The notes below the pieces were generated by a model. It searched no databases. It was not told the origin of the DNA and was given only the letters and a program-made list of their open reading frames with translations. Shown here piece after piece: positions 18,713-27,407 of a stretch of 64,000 bases of DNA (position 1 is its first letter; the number at the start of each line of letters is the position of its first letter). The DNA comes from JAJDTR01 sp965220415 (GTDB lineage: Bacteria; Poribacteria; WGA-4E; JAJDTR01): NCBI GenBank assembly GCA_965220415.1, contig OZ244829.1:3782001-3846000 (forward strand), read 5' to 3'. The translations under genes were made by a program, and so were the position numbers.

Positions 18713-18742
18713 TTGACAAATTTCCTCTTGAGGCACTAAAAC
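18713..18742 (+). promoter_or_regulatory. possible promoter of the toxin-antitoxin pair
   Basis: TTGACA at 18713-18718 matches the -35 consensus; TAAAAC at 18737-18742, 18 bases later, is a modest -10. It is 43 bases before the antitoxin ATG. No operator repeat was recognised. Confidence 0.3.
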
Positions 18743-18785
18743 TTATACACAACCCAATATGGTCCCGACAGGAGGCAAGTTAAAA

Positions 18786-18980
18786 ATGAAAAATGAGAGA
18801 GATTGCGATAATATGTTGTATGGCGCTAGTTCTGCTACCGAAGAATCTGTTATAGCCCCTGATTCGGAAGAACTAGAAATGCTTAACGATTGTGAGTTTA
18901 TGGAAAGTTTGGAGAGAGCGAAACAGGATAGGGTAATTGGTAGGTACAAGAAGTGGGAAGATGTTAAGCGGGAAGTATGA
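18786..18980 (+). CDS. antitoxin-like protein of a RelE/ParE-type pair
   Basis: A 64-residue acidic protein (rich in Glu and Asp) ending ERAKQDRVIGRYKKWEDVKREV. Its place directly before and overlapping a RelE/ParE-like toxin by 20 bases marks it as the antitoxin; the sequence itself matches no family I can name. The ATG at 18786 is 10 bases after AGGAGG. An upstream in-frame ATG at 18759 precedes that site and is rejected. The C-terminal amphipathic stretch (ESLERAKQDRVIGRYKKW) would be the toxin-binding part. Base composition is more A/T-rich than in neighbouring genes, which suggests acquisition by transfer. Confidence 0.7.
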   Translation: MKNERDCDNMLYGASSATEESVIAPDSEELEMLNDCEFMESLERAKQDRVIGRYKKWEDVKREV

Positions 18981-19242
18981 GATAAGGCTTGAAGGCGATT
19001 TTGAGAAAAACTATCGCAGGCTTGATTCGAACATGACACGCCGGATAAATAAAGCCATAGAGGTTATTTCGAAAAACCCGTACTCAGGGGATAAGTTGAA
19101 AGAAAAGAGGTTTAAGGGGCTTTACAAGTATCGGGTTGGTAGTTATCGGATAATTTATGATATTGATTCGCAAAATAGAGTTTGTTACTTAACAGAACGT
19201 CTGGATAAGAGGCAAGGCGTACAAATAGCCACAAAGTGCTAA
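18961..19242 (+). CDS. RelE/ParE-family toxin
   Basis: A 93-residue basic protein from the ATG at 18961 (a longer frame from 18937 exists). It has the RelE/ParE/YoeB layout: FEKNYRRLD helix, NKAIEVISKNPYSGDKL, GLYKYRVGSYRIIYDID and the final strand RVCYLTERLDKR. YRVGSYRIIYDI is the family hallmark. RelE members cut ribosome-bound mRNA while ParE members poison gyrase; the missing catalytic detail prevents a choice. The gene overlaps the antitoxin by 20 bases, which implies coupled translation. A/T-rich like its partner. About 190 bases of non-coding sequence follow. Confidence 0.85.
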   Translation: MLSGKYEIRLEGDFEKNYRRLDSNMTRRINKAIEVISKNPYSGDKLKEKRFKGLYKYRVGSYRIIYDIDSQNRVCYLTERLDKRQGVQIATKC

Positions 19243-19367
19243 TTCCATTTTGTGTTAGAATTGTAAGTTAGGTAGCACCGCAGTTAAGTGTGGTTGGCAT
19301 CAAAAGCCCATAATTACGAGCGAAATCGCCGATTTGCTAATCGTCGATTGCACCCTACAGGATTGCG

Positions 19368-19406
19368 AAAAAAAGAAACCGAGTTTTGAGGAAAAAACTC
19401 GGTTTC
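19368..19406 (-). terminator. strong rho-independent terminator (repeat-derived)
   Basis: Read on the minus strand, GAAACCGAGTTTT pairs with AAAACTCGGTTTC around a 6-base loop, followed by seven T (19368-19374 are A on the plus strand). It is 26 bases beyond the stop of the gene at 19432. The same hairpin occurs at 8054-8085, also just past a minus-strand stop, and in decayed form at 49484-49505. Confidence 0.8.
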
Positions 19407-19431
19407 GACCTCTTCGTATCACTCCCCAACG

Positions 19432-20676
19432 CTAACTCTTCGCTGACAGGTCTACGCAGACCAACTCTTTTTGGTTTCGCAGGTAGAGTTTGCCTCCGAG
19501 GAGGGTCGGCGGGGTGAAGCAGCGACCTTCCAGAAGCTGTGTCTCGGCGATTCCTTTGTATTCCGATGGGTTTGCCTCGGCAATTCCCAAATTGCCGCCT
19601 TCTCCAAGAATGATGAGGTGACCGTCGGAGAGGAGCAGTGTGCCTCTGCCGAAGCCGCGGTGCGCCCACTGTTGTTCGCCGGTGCTCGCCTCGATGCACT
19701 TCAAGATGCTTTCGTCGAATCCGTACAGGTATTCGCCGAGAAGCACGGACGAACTCATCCAGTTCTCCATCACGTCGTGACTCCGCCACACCTCTTCAAC
19801 GCTCAGCTCATCGCCGTCGGATTTGATTTGCACGAGCACCGATCCCTTGTCGTAAGCGGCGGAGACGAAAATCCGGTCGCCGGGCAGGTGGAGTGGTACG
19901 GCGGCGTTGATGTCGTTTCCTGTGGGCCACGGATCATGTGTCCAGTAAACTGTGCCGTCGGCAGGTGAAACGGAGACGAGCGATTTACCCGTCATAAAAA
20001 TTGCCTGTCGGACGCCGTTGGAGTCGATGACGATGGGCGATGAGTAACCTGTTCTGTCCGTGTGAGATGTCCAGAGTATAGCCCCGGTTTCCTTGTCGAA
20101 GGCGACGATGGATTTTCCGTTTTTTCCGCCCGCCTCAATGAGAAGTGAATCGCCTTCGATTATGGGCGATGACGAGAATCCGAAACCGGGCATTCCGCTT
20201 TCAAACTCGGTCACGAAATCGTGTCCCCACACCTTTTCGCCGCTGTCCGCATCCAAGCCGTAAAGTTTACCTTTGGCGCCGAGCACATAAACCACCCCGC
20301 CGTCAACCGCCGGGGTTGAACGGGGACCGCTACCTTCGCCGGAGTGAAATTTCTCATCGGTTCGAGAGCGCCAGATCTCCTTCCCATCCGCTGCATCCAG
20401 ACAGACGGCAAACTCGTCCTCCCCTTCCGAGAGCATGGTGTAGATGCGGCCGTCCACGATGGAGATTCCGGAGTAACCTTCGCCGATCGGGATGCGCCAA
20501 AGTACCTCTGGTCCATCCTCGGACCAAGTCTTGAGCCAGCCGGTTTCCGGGGAGATGTTGTCGCGGTTTAGCCCCTGATATTGCGGCCAATCCGCTTTCG
20601 CTCCGCCGCAGCCTGCGAGGAGAGCCGCAACTCCCAACAGTGAGATGAGTAGTGTCAATTGATAGTGTCTTCTCAT
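19432..20676 (-). CDS. PQQ-type beta-propeller lipoprotein
   Basis: A 414-residue exported protein. The ATG at 20676 follows AAAGGA and opens a lipoprotein signal with the lipobox LLAGC, so the mature protein should start at Cys and be attached to a membrane. Before that, an in-frame extension to 20751 has no signal value and is rejected. The rest is repeated propeller blades with AxDxxxGxxxW motifs (CLDAADGKEIWRSRT, GLDADSGEKVWGHD, AFDKETGAILWTSH, CIEASTGEQQWAH), as in PQQ dehydrogenases and BamB. The catalytic residues of quinoprotein dehydrogenases are not evident, so it is more likely a binding or scaffold propeller. A terminator lies just downstream. Confidence 0.85.
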   Translation of the reverse strand: MRRHYQLTLLISLLGVAALLAGCGGAKADWPQYQGLNRDNISPETGWLKTWSEDGPEVLWRIPIGEGYSGISIVDGRIYTMLSEGEDEFAVCLDAADGKEIWRSRTDEKFHSGEGSGPRSTPAVDGGVVYVLGAKGKLYGLDADSGEKVWGHDFVTEFESGMPGFGFSSSPIIEGDSLLIEAGGKNGKSIVAFDKETGAILWTSHTDRTGYSSPIVIDSNGVRQAIFMTGKSLVSVSPADGTVYWTHDPWPTGNDINAAVPLHLPGDRIFVSAAYDKGSVLVQIKSDGDELSVEEVWRSHDVMENWMSSSVLLGEYLYGFDESILKCIEASTGEQQWAHRGFGRGTLLLSDGHLIILGEGGNLGIAEANPSEYKGIAETQLLEGRCFTPPTLLGGKLYLRNQKELVCVDLSAKS

Positions 20677-20937
20677 GTGTGATTCCTTTCTCTTTATTGA
20701 AGAGATTCCTACTGTGTCAGTTTTTGAATTTAAAATCGTGAAACTCGTCAAGGTTATGATTATCTCGATGATTCACAACACTAACAGTACGTTTAGCGAG
20801 CGTCTCTATTTTAACAGTTTCCGAGAGGTTTATCAATCTTTATTGTGAAGTATTTCGATGGAGTTGGAATAAGCGAGTAGAAAACACAGGTCGAAATTGG
20901 CCACAAAACATGGTAATTGTGAATCGAGATTTTCGGA

Positions 20938-21306
20938 TTAACGGTGGGGTGTGAAAATTGGACTGACTGGTCTTTTGCGTTCCAATCGTGATGCTTCCCT
21001 CTCCAACGTTTTAGCTTTTCCGAGCCATTTTTTCAACGCCTTCCGTCTGGCTGCCGCCTCCTCCGGCGTCATCGAGTTGTACCTGTCCATGAGTTTTTCA
21101 ATGGTGGAGATATCCCCCATCCCTTCATTGAGCAAAGTCGATTCCCGAAACAATTTATCGTACTCGGCATCAAGCGCCATGGATCTTGTTTGATACTCAT
21201 CATATTCGAGGGGTTGGTAGTAACTATGTATGGCGAGGCTAACCACCAGGACGGAAAACGTGATAAATATAATTGCCGAGGGCCAATTTTTCTTCAATAA
21301 GTTCAT
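20938..21306 (-). CDS. small single-pass membrane protein of unknown function
   Basis: A 122-residue protein from the ATG at 21306. An alternative ATG at 21360 adds 18 polar residues; neither has a good ribosome binding site. One membrane segment (SAIIFITFSVLVVSLAIHSY) is followed by an acidic then strongly basic alpha-helical part (TIEKLMDRYNSM, AAARRKALKKWLGKAKTLE), which is likely a coiled coil on one side of the membrane. I do not recognise a family. It stands alone between the PQQ-type lipoprotein and the acyl-CoA synthetase, with gaps on both sides. Confidence 0.6.
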   Translation of the reverse strand: MNLLKKNWPSAIIFITFSVLVVSLAIHSYYQPLEYDEYQTRSMALDAEYDKLFRESTLLNEGMGDISTIEKLMDRYNSMTPEEAAARRKALKKWLGKAKTLEREASRLERKRPVSPIFTPHR

Positions 21307-21466
21307 CGGGCGGTCTGATATATGAGGGTGGGGTGAGGAAGTCTCGGTTTCGCCACACATGGCAAGGTTAGCATCGGTAGGAGTCTCAAGTCAACATTTA
21401 TCAACCCTTTTCACAGGTAAAACGCACCTAATTTTGAGTGAGAATTTAAACCGATGACGAAGAAAA

Positions 21467-21586
21467 GTAGGGAACGCAGATCTGCGTTCCCCGCGTCTGA
21501 GGTATGTAAGTCCTAAAACGCCGTATGCGTTTGAAAATCCGTACGCACACTGCGAGGAGAGGGTTGGTGGGCAGTGCCCACCCTAC
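21467..21586. repeat. two GTAGG/CCTAC-class hairpins
   Basis: GTAGGGAACGCAGATC with GATCTGCGTTCCCC at 21467-21492, and GGTGGGCAGTGCCCACC with CTAC at 21566-21586. The second occurs again, identical in its core, at 36300-36321. They fill the gap downstream of the acyl-CoA synthetase gene. Confidence 0.65.
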
Positions 21587-21632
21587 AGGTTGTGCAAGAG
21601 AGATATTCACGTTTTGGTTTTCGATCGAATTG

Positions 21633-23729
21633 TTAATCGGCGTATTGGATGATCCGGGCGTCCAACACGGACAGCCCTCGCTCATGTACTTTTACGGGGT
21701 TCAGATCGAGTTGGGCGATACGGGGATTTTCTAGGAGGAACGCGGAGACGTTCAGCAGCGCGGCGCGGAGCGATTCAAGGTGCACCGGCTTTCCTCCTCG
21801 AACACCGGTGAGCAACGGAAAGCCATCAAGCTCCCGAATCATCTGATCGGCGTCATCTTGGGTGATGGGGCAGACTCTGAAAGAGACATCCCGAATCACT
21901 TCGACAAAGATCCCGCCGAGGCCGAACATAAGCGTTGGTCCGAACGTCGGATCGTTCATGCCGCCGATGATGACTTCAACGCCATCGTTCTCATCCATTT
22001 TGCTCACCAGCACGCCGTTGATTCGAGCGTCGTGCTTGAAATCGCACGCGTTGGCGCCGACCTCGTCGAAGGCTTTAGCCACCGCCTCGGGCGTACTTAA
22101 CCCCAACTTCACGCATCCGATGTCCGACTTGTGCAGCACGTCTCGGGAGGCAATTTTCAGTACGACCGGATAACCGATTTCATCGGCGGCGTTGATTGCC
22201 GCCCGCGCTGTTGCTACAAAGCGGTATACCGGGAAGGGCAATCCGGCGGTTTCCAGCAACCGGTTGGCTTGATGTTCAAGGAGCGGCTCTGTTCGGTTTC
22301 CGCTGACGTTGGGGTGCGTTGCCGTCGCGCCATCAAAGCGCCGTTCGGTCTTCGCTGCTCTGTATCGGGCATACCGCGCCAAGCCCACCATCGTATTTAC
22401 GGCGTCGTGGTGATCCATGAACAGCGGCACCCGGTTTTTTCGCAGCGTGTCGAACGACTTGGATTCCGCATAGGAGTAGTAGGTATAGATTAGGAGGGGT
22501 TTATCGGTTTTTGCGATGAGAGCCGCCATCTTCCCCGCCGAGGCTTCCACCTCCGGCGCGACATTCGGATTCAGGAAATCCCATCCGGCGAACCCGCCCA
22601 CAACGATCAATCCATCAATCTCATCCCCTTCAAGCATCATTTCCGCGACCTCGGGAATCTTCTCCCACATCGCCAAATCGACCGGATTGGTTACCTGTCC
22701 AATTTCGGGTACAATCTCCCGCAAGCGTTCTTGGTGGCTTGCGGAGAACGTTGGCAGATTCAGCCCATTCAGTGCACACGCATCGGCGGTCAGTGCGCAA
22801 TCGCCGCCGCCCTCGGATAGCACCCCGACGCGGTTCCCTTTCGGTAGTTTACCGTGACTCAGCGCCAGCAGGAGAGAACTGAACTCTACCGCGCTCTCAA
22901 CCCGCAATGCGCCGCACTGCTTGAAAGCCGCCTCATAGACCTCATCCTGACCGGCGAGGGAGGCGGTATGGCTTGAGATGACGCGCGCGCCTTCTTGGGT
23001 GCGCCCGGTTTTCATCACGACGACCGGCTTCACTTTTGTCGTCTCCGCTACCTCATCCAGGAATTTCCTTCCATCGTTTATCCCTTCAACGTGGAGTCCT
23101 ATCGCGTTGACACCGTCATCCTCTCGCAGAAATCGGACAATCTCATGAAATTGAACGTCCGCCTGATTCCCCAAGCCGATAATGTAGCGGAATCCCAAGC
23201 CGCGCTTAACGCCGGGGAAGGCGAGCGACCGCGTGAGATTCCCGCTCTGACCAACCAATCCAATGCTTCCTTCCCGAATATAACCCGATAACAGTCCGTC
23301 AAAATTCGCGGGCGCGCTGAAAAAGCCGAGCGTGTTCGGTCCGATGACGCGAATCCCCCTCTCCTTCGCCTGACGGACAAATTCCTCTTGGGCGGCTTTG
23401 CCCTCATCGTCGAGTTCCGCGAATCCGCCCGTGAGGAGCATGATGCCTTTCACACCCTTCTCAACGCACTCTTCAACCGATGTCCCGGCAATCTGGCGGG
23501 CGGTCACCACGATTGCCAAGTCAATCTGGTCGGGAACATCAAGGATGCTGGGATGGCACTTCAGGTCGAGGATTGAATCCGCTCTCGGATTGATTGGATG
23601 AATACGACCCTCATAGCTGTAGTTTTTCATGATGGAGAGGTAGGTATAACTGAAACTGGTGGGGTTGCGCGAGGCGCCGATGAGCGCGACAGAATTGGGA
23701 TTGAGAATATAGTTTAGGGGGTTTGACAT
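21633..23729 (-). CDS. ADP-forming acyl-CoA synthetase (acetate-CoA ligase type), fused subunits
   Basis: A 698-residue protein of the NDP-forming acyl-CoA synthetase family. It has an N-terminal CoA-binding Rossmann domain (NSVALIGASRNP), a succinyl-CoA-ligase-like middle part with the phosphorylated His region (SSHTASLAGQDEVYEA) and a C-terminal ATP-grasp domain (GYPVVLKIASRDVLHKSDIG, GGIFVEVIRDVSFR). Alpha and beta parts are fused, as in bacterial acyl-CoA synthetase/Pat-type proteins, but no acetyltransferase domain follows. It interconverts acyl-CoA + ADP + phosphate with acid + ATP. It starts 9 bases after the stop of the M24 peptidase gene, so the two form an operon. Substrate acid unknown. 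Confidence 0.9.
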   Translation of the reverse strand: MSNPLNYILNPNSVALIGASRNPTSFSYTYLSIMKNYSYEGRIHPINPRADSILDLKCHPSILDVPDQIDLAIVVTARQIAGTSVEECVEKGVKGIMLLTGGFAELDDEGKAAQEEFVRQAKERGIRVIGPNTLGFFSAPANFDGLLSGYIREGSIGLVGQSGNLTRSLAFPGVKRGLGFRYIIGLGNQADVQFHEIVRFLREDDGVNAIGLHVEGINDGRKFLDEVAETTKVKPVVVMKTGRTQEGARVISSHTASLAGQDEVYEAAFKQCGALRVESAVEFSSLLLALSHGKLPKGNRVGVLSEGGGDCALTADACALNGLNLPTFSASHQERLREIVPEIGQVTNPVDLAMWEKIPEVAEMMLEGDEIDGLIVVGGFAGWDFLNPNVAPEVEASAGKMAALIAKTDKPLLIYTYYSYAESKSFDTLRKNRVPLFMDHHDAVNTMVGLARYARYRAAKTERRFDGATATHPNVSGNRTEPLLEHQANRLLETAGLPFPVYRFVATARAAINAADEIGYPVVLKIASRDVLHKSDIGCVKLGLSTPEAVAKAFDEVGANACDFKHDARINGVLVSKMDENDGVEVIIGGMNDPTFGPTLMFGLGGIFVEVIRDVSFRVCPITQDDADQMIRELDGFPLLTGVRGGKPVHLESLRAALLNVSAFLLENPRIAQLDLNPVKVHERGLSVLDARIIQYAD

Positions 23730-23738
23730 GCGAGTGTG

Positions 23739-24890
23739 TTAATCATCGTTGTCGGAAGGGAGTCCAGTAGGAATAACGTTTACCGGGTATTCGGATAGGT
23801 TCTCTGAACCGGACGCTGTGATGAGGTAGGTGTTCTCAATACGTGCGCCGTATCGAGCCTCGGGTGTATAGCCGCCGGGTTCAACGCAGACGACATCGCC
23901 GACGCGCAAAATACCTTCGCGGTCACGGTTGAGGTCGGGGGGTTCGTGCATACGGATTCCGATGCCGTGTCCGGCGTGGTGAACCAATCCGGAATCCACT
24001 AGCGCCGGGTGCTCCCGGATCTGATCGTCGAGGGCACGCCAGATTTCCGTGCCCCGCGCGCCGGGTTTGAGCAGCGACGGTACTGAATCCTGCACTGCTG
24101 CGATGTGGTCAAATATTGACTGTTGCAAATCGGTTGGCTGGCTATCAACGATGTAGGTGCGTGCCAAGTCCGACCAATAACCTCGGCAGCACGTATGACC
24201 GTCGAGGATGTAGAATTCTCCTCGCTCGATTGGTCGGTTACGCGCGGGACCGTGCCGCTCTCCGCATTGGTAATCACCGTCGTGAAACACCCGTTCCCCC
24301 GCCTTGAGCATGGCGCCGCGTTGGCTCTCAGCCAGGACCTCCAACTCGTTCACGCCCGACCTCAGGACAGCCTGCGCGGCGTCGTAGGAGGCGAGATTGA
24401 CTTTGACGCTCCACCGGAGCATCTCCAGCTCATCCGGATGTTTGCAACGCTGCACGTCTAAGAGTAAGCCGTCAATTCCAATAGACTCGCTCGGATGCAG
24501 CGCATCATCTACAGTTTGCCGGAGTAGACCCGACACCGCTTCAAATTGTATCCCCAGCCGATGGACGCGCTCCGCCTCCTGGAGTTTCGCCTTGACGACG
24601 GTGTTCAGTTGGTTCATTAGATCGAAATTCAGCGTGTCTAACTGATGCCACTCGTAAGTAATCCAGTCATCGACACACGAAGCCGCATCATCGGAATGGG
24701 AGACCACCCAGCAGCCCCCATCGGCTTCGAGTAGCATGAAGACCGGGAAGGTGTCCGGGAGGAGTTTTCCCGTAAAGTAGTAGATGTCACGGGGTTCCAT
24801 CAGCACGGCGGCGTCAATGTTCTGTTTTGCGAGTGCTGTACGGAAGCGGTTTTGTCGGTCTAGACAGCCGCTTTGTGTTAGTGTGGGCAT
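23739..24890 (-). CDS. M24 family metallopeptidase (Xaa-Pro peptidase-like)
   Basis: A 383-residue cytoplasmic protein from the ATG at 24890; a longer frame to 24983 has no homologous residues and runs into the divergent gene's leader. Metal ligands are present: Asp in YILDGH, Asp in WSDLARTY, His in HHAGHGIG, Glu in VCVEPGG and Glu in ARIENTY. It is only distantly related to the enzyme at 17358. It leads a two-gene operon with the acyl-CoA synthetase. Pairing of an Xaa-Pro peptidase with an acyl-CoA ligase suggests peptide or amino-acid breakdown that ends in an acyl-CoA, which is an inference. Confidence 0.88.
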   Translation of the reverse strand: MPTLTQSGCLDRQNRFRTALAKQNIDAAVLMEPRDIYYFTGKLLPDTFPVFMLLEADGGCWVVSHSDDAASCVDDWITYEWHQLDTLNFDLMNQLNTVVKAKLQEAERVHRLGIQFEAVSGLLRQTVDDALHPSESIGIDGLLLDVQRCKHPDELEMLRWSVKVNLASYDAAQAVLRSGVNELEVLAESQRGAMLKAGERVFHDGDYQCGERHGPARNRPIERGEFYILDGHTCCRGYWSDLARTYIVDSQPTDLQQSIFDHIAAVQDSVPSLLKPGARGTEIWRALDDQIREHPALVDSGLVHHAGHGIGIRMHEPPDLNRDREGILRVGDVVCVEPGGYTPEARYGARIENTYLITASGSENLSEYPVNVIPTGLPSDNDD

Positions 24891-24982
24891 TGATGGATTC
24901 TTTCTACACTTCTCCACAACGACAATTTCATATTGAACCTTGCACAAAAAAAGGGACGAAGGAAGAATGCGCGATTTGCGCA

Positions 24983-25012
24983 TTGACAGAGCGTCGTGTT
25001 ACATCATACTAT
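24983..25012 (+). promoter_or_regulatory. likely promoter of the GGCT-like gene
   Basis: TTGACA at 24983-24988 is a perfect -35; TACTAT at 25007-25012 with an 18-base spacer (or CATACT with 16) is a fair -10. About 65 bases of leader precede the ATG at 25078. Confidence 0.45.
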
Positions 25013-25077
25013 CATCGGCACAAGTTCGTAGCGAGCAAAGATTCTGTTTAGGCTCAACCAAGTTGAAAGGAGTATCG

Positions 25078-25587
25078 ATGGGTACTATAACATATTTTGC
25101 GTACGGTTCAAACATGTCCTTAAAAAGGCTCCAGAAAAGAGTTCCGTCTGCCGAGCCGAAAGGAAGAGCGGTTCTCCGTTGCCATCGTCTTGCGTTTCAC
25201 AAGGTCAGTAAGGACAAATCCGGCAAGTGCGACATTGTACCCTCAAAAGAGTCCGACGACGTATGGGGGCGCCTGTATCACATCAACGCCGAAGATAAAG
25301 AATGCCTTGATTGCTATGAGGGATTGGGACGCGGTTACAAAAATAAATGCGTTACAGTCAAATTGGATTCTGGTTGTACGGTCTGTGCCATGACTTACTA
25401 TGTGGAGGATGGTACGAAGAAAAATCCAAGCTTGAAGCCTTATACTTGGTATAAAAGGCACGTGCTGGTGGGTGCAAAGGAAGCGCGCCTGCCGCCAGAT
25501 TACATCAAGCAGATTGAAGAAGTTGAAGCCGAAAAGGATCCCTGCAAAAAACGCGAGTGGGAAGAACTCAAAATTTACCGTGAGTAG
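25078..25587 (+). CDS. gamma-glutamylcyclotransferase-like protein (GGCT/AIG2 fold)
   Basis: A 169-residue protein starting MGTITYFAYGSNM, with the substrate-loop motif YGSN at residues 9-12. The conserved catalytic Glu is probably Glu81 in DCYEGLGRGY. These enzymes release 5-oxoproline from gamma-glutamyl compounds. The ATG follows AAAGGAG at 7 bases; an in-frame extension to 24940 crosses the promoter and is rejected. Later DKECLDCYEG, CVTVKLDSGC and the long basic helix at the end are as in family members. It is transcribed divergently from the M24/acyl-CoA synthetase operon and stands alone. Higher A/T content than neighbours suggests a recent origin by transfer. Confidence 0.85.
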   Translation: MGTITYFAYGSNMSLKRLQKRVPSAEPKGRAVLRCHRLAFHKVSKDKSGKCDIVPSKESDDVWGRLYHINAEDKECLDCYEGLGRGYKNKCVTVKLDSGCTVCAMTYYVEDGTKKNPSLKPYTWYKRHVLVGAKEARLPPDYIKQIEEVEAEKDPCKKREWEELKIYRE

Positions 25588-25656
25588 AATACCCTTTTGG
25601 TGCACATCCCGTTTGCATAAGTAGTTCTGTCGGTAAGTGTTTAATGCAATTAAGGA

Positions 25657-25683
25657 GGTCGCGACCGGGAGATCGCTCCTACA
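25657..25683. repeat. GGTCGCGACC..GAGATCGCTCCTACA element
   Basis: A short copy of the dispersed palindromic element: GGTCGCGACCGGGAGATCGC plus TCCTACA. It lies between the convergent GGCT-like and DUF35 genes and could form a hairpin terminator in either direction. Confidence 0.65.
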
Positions 25684-25788
25684 TTAGGCTTGTAGAAAGA
25701 ATCTTTGAATCGCCTACTTCCTTCCTCAATATGACCAAAACAGACCATGGCACAAACGCGTTATAGTCGAATAACTAGGAGCCAAAAA

Positions 25789-26208
25789 TCAACCCATCGG
25801 CTCAAATTTCGGGATGCTGATTTCGGGGGTGACATCGTCGAAGGTCACTTGGACGCGCATACCAACCTCCACGGCCGACGGGTCGATGTTGACGACATTA
25901 GAAATCATGCGGGCGCCGTCGTCCAGGTCAATAATCGCGTAGACGTAGGGCACTTCGGACTCGAAACCCAGATGCGCCACCTGATGGATAATCGTGAAGG
26001 AGTAGACGGTTCCGAGTCCGGTTGACTTGAACCAGCCGAGATCTTCGGATAGGCACCGATAGCACATCACACGCGGGAAGTGGATAACCTCGCCGCAGGC
26101 GTTGCATCGCTGCAGGAAGAGTTCGTGCCGTTTGGCGGCTTTCCAGAACTCTTCCGTCTCGGGTTCTATTGTCGGTAACGGCTTGGTATATTCGGCTTCT
26201 GTGGACAT
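25789..26208 (-). CDS. DUF35 / OB-fold zinc-ribbon protein, partner of a thiolase-like enzyme
   Basis: A 139-residue protein with the DUF35 layout: an N-terminal helix, a zinc ribbon C-x2-C-x10-C-x2-C (RCNACG and MCYRC, residues ~36-54) and a C-terminal OB-fold (GLGTVYSFTIIHQVAH, PYVYAIIDLDDGARM, VQVTFDDVTPE). DUF35 proteins bind acyl-CoA thioesters and work with thiolase-fold enzymes, for example in Ltp2-type retro-aldolases of sterol side-chain breakdown. The gene starts 17 bases after the thiolase-like gene, an obvious operon. It is likely the non-catalytic but required subunit of that complex. Confidence 0.88.
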   Translation of the reverse strand: MSTEAEYTKPLPTIEPETEEFWKAAKRHELFLQRCNACGEVIHFPRVMCYRCLSEDLGWFKSTGLGTVYSFTIIHQVAHLGFESEVPYVYAIIDLDDGARMISNVVNIDPSAVEVGMRVQVTFDDVTPEISIPKFEPMG

Positions 26209-26225
26209 GGCGCTGCCTCCTGCTC

Positions 26226-27407
26226 CTACGGGATTTCATTTCCAAATATCAGCGTGCATTGGTCCGCCATGGAACCGCCGTTGCCGTTTGACAAGCCGAA
26301 GGTGGCATCCTCAACTTGGAGGTCGCCGGCTCTGCCCATCAGTTGGCGGGTGGCTTCAATGGAGTGCATGAGGTGGATGCCGGGGTTCGGTTGCCCTCTG
26401 CCGAGTTGGCCGCCATCGGTATTGAGCGGCATATCTCCCTTGTAGGTCAAATCGGTTTCCTCGACATACGCCGCGCCCTCACCCTTTTCACAGCAGCCGA
26501 TGTCCTCAAGCGAAATCACGACGGTGATGGTATAGCAATCGTAGAGTTCGACGAAATCCATGTCCTGTATTTCCAATCCCGACATCTCGAATGCATATTT
26601 CGCCGCGAGTTTGACCGGGGACGTGGTGAGGGAACGCTCGTAACCGTAGGCTGGATTCCACAACCCTCTGTCAAACTGCTGCCCGCCGCCCAAAAGATAG
26701 ACCGGCGAATTATTGGTGTCCTTAGCCCGTTCCGCTGTTGTCATGACCAACGCACAACCGCCGACACATGGCATGACAATCTCGAAGAGGTGGAGCGGAT
26801 CACAGATGAGCCGCGAACCTAGCACGTCTTCCACGGTGACTTGCTTTTTCAGCAGGGCATTAGGAAACTTCGAGGCGTGATGGCGCGCGTTGATGACAAC
26901 ATGCGCGAACTGCTCGTCCGTAGCGTTGAATTCGTGCATATACCGCCGTTTGATCATGGCGTATGCGGAGTTGTTGAACATCGGACCGTAGATGCTGTCG
27001 AAGTCCCGTTCAAACGCCGTACCGGTCTCCAGCCCGAATTCGTAGATGCGCTTGGGATCCATGACGCTGCCGGCGACAATCAGGATGTTATTGCAGAGTC
27101 CTCCCGCCAACGCCGCCGCCCCGTAGAGAATCGCCGCATTCCCCGATGCCCCGCCGCGATACACGTTGTCGAGGAATCGCGGGTGGAGTTGAAGGTATTC
27201 CTGCAAGTCCTCGGTCCAGGTTGGCTCTTCGTCAAGTGGGTATATCGAGATTAAGCCGTCAATGTCGTCCTTCGTCAGCCCGGCATCCTCAATGGCAAGT
27301 TTCGCCGCCCGGCAGTACTCCGTGTAGTTGGATCGATCACCGGGATTGCTCTTGAGAAATTCGGTTTCGCCGTAGCCGACGATTGCGGCTTTGCCTTTTA
27401 TGCTCAT
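26226..27407 (-). CDS. thiolase-fold protein lacking the nucleophilic Cys (SCP-x/Ltp2-like)
   Basis: A 393-residue thiolase-superfamily protein. AAIVGYGETEF at the start, VELYDCYTITVVISLE, QPNPGIHLMHSIEATRQL and GLSNGNGGSMADQC are typical of lipid-transfer/SCP-x-type thiolases. At the nucleophile position, classical enzymes have C-A-S/T-G; here the text is YRGGASGNAA, so the Cys is absent. The same loss is known in Ltp2-type proteins, which act as retro-aldolases on beta-hydroxyacyl-CoA with a DUF35 partner, and DUF35 follows here. A thiolytic reaction is therefore unlikely; C-C bond cleavage or formation with a CoA ester is the better guess. No carrier or ligase gene is adjacent. Confidence 0.83.
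   Translation of the reverse strand: MSIKGKAAIVGYGETEFLKSNPGDRSNYTEYCRAAKLAIEDAGLTKDDIDGLISIYPLDEEPTWTEDLQEYLQLHPRFLDNVYRGGASGNAAILYGAAALAGGLCNNILIVAGSVMDPKRIYEFGLETGTAFERDFDSIYGPMFNNSAYAMIKRRYMHEFNATDEQFAHVVINARHHASKFPNALLKKQVTVEDVLGSRLICDPLHLFEIVMPCVGGCALVMTTAERAKDTNNSPVYLLGGGQQFDRGLWNPAYGYERSLTTSPVKLAAKYAFEMSGLEIQDMDFVELYDCYTITVVISLEDIGCCEKGEGAAYVEETDLTYKGDMPLNTDGGQLGRGQPNPGIHLMHSIEATRQLMGRAGDLQVEDATFGLSNGNGGSMADQCTLIFGNEIP

Noticed and set aside
24940..25077. N-terminal extension of the GGCT-like gene
   Set aside because: It crosses a good promoter; the ATG at 25078 has a proper ribosome binding site and starts the fold.
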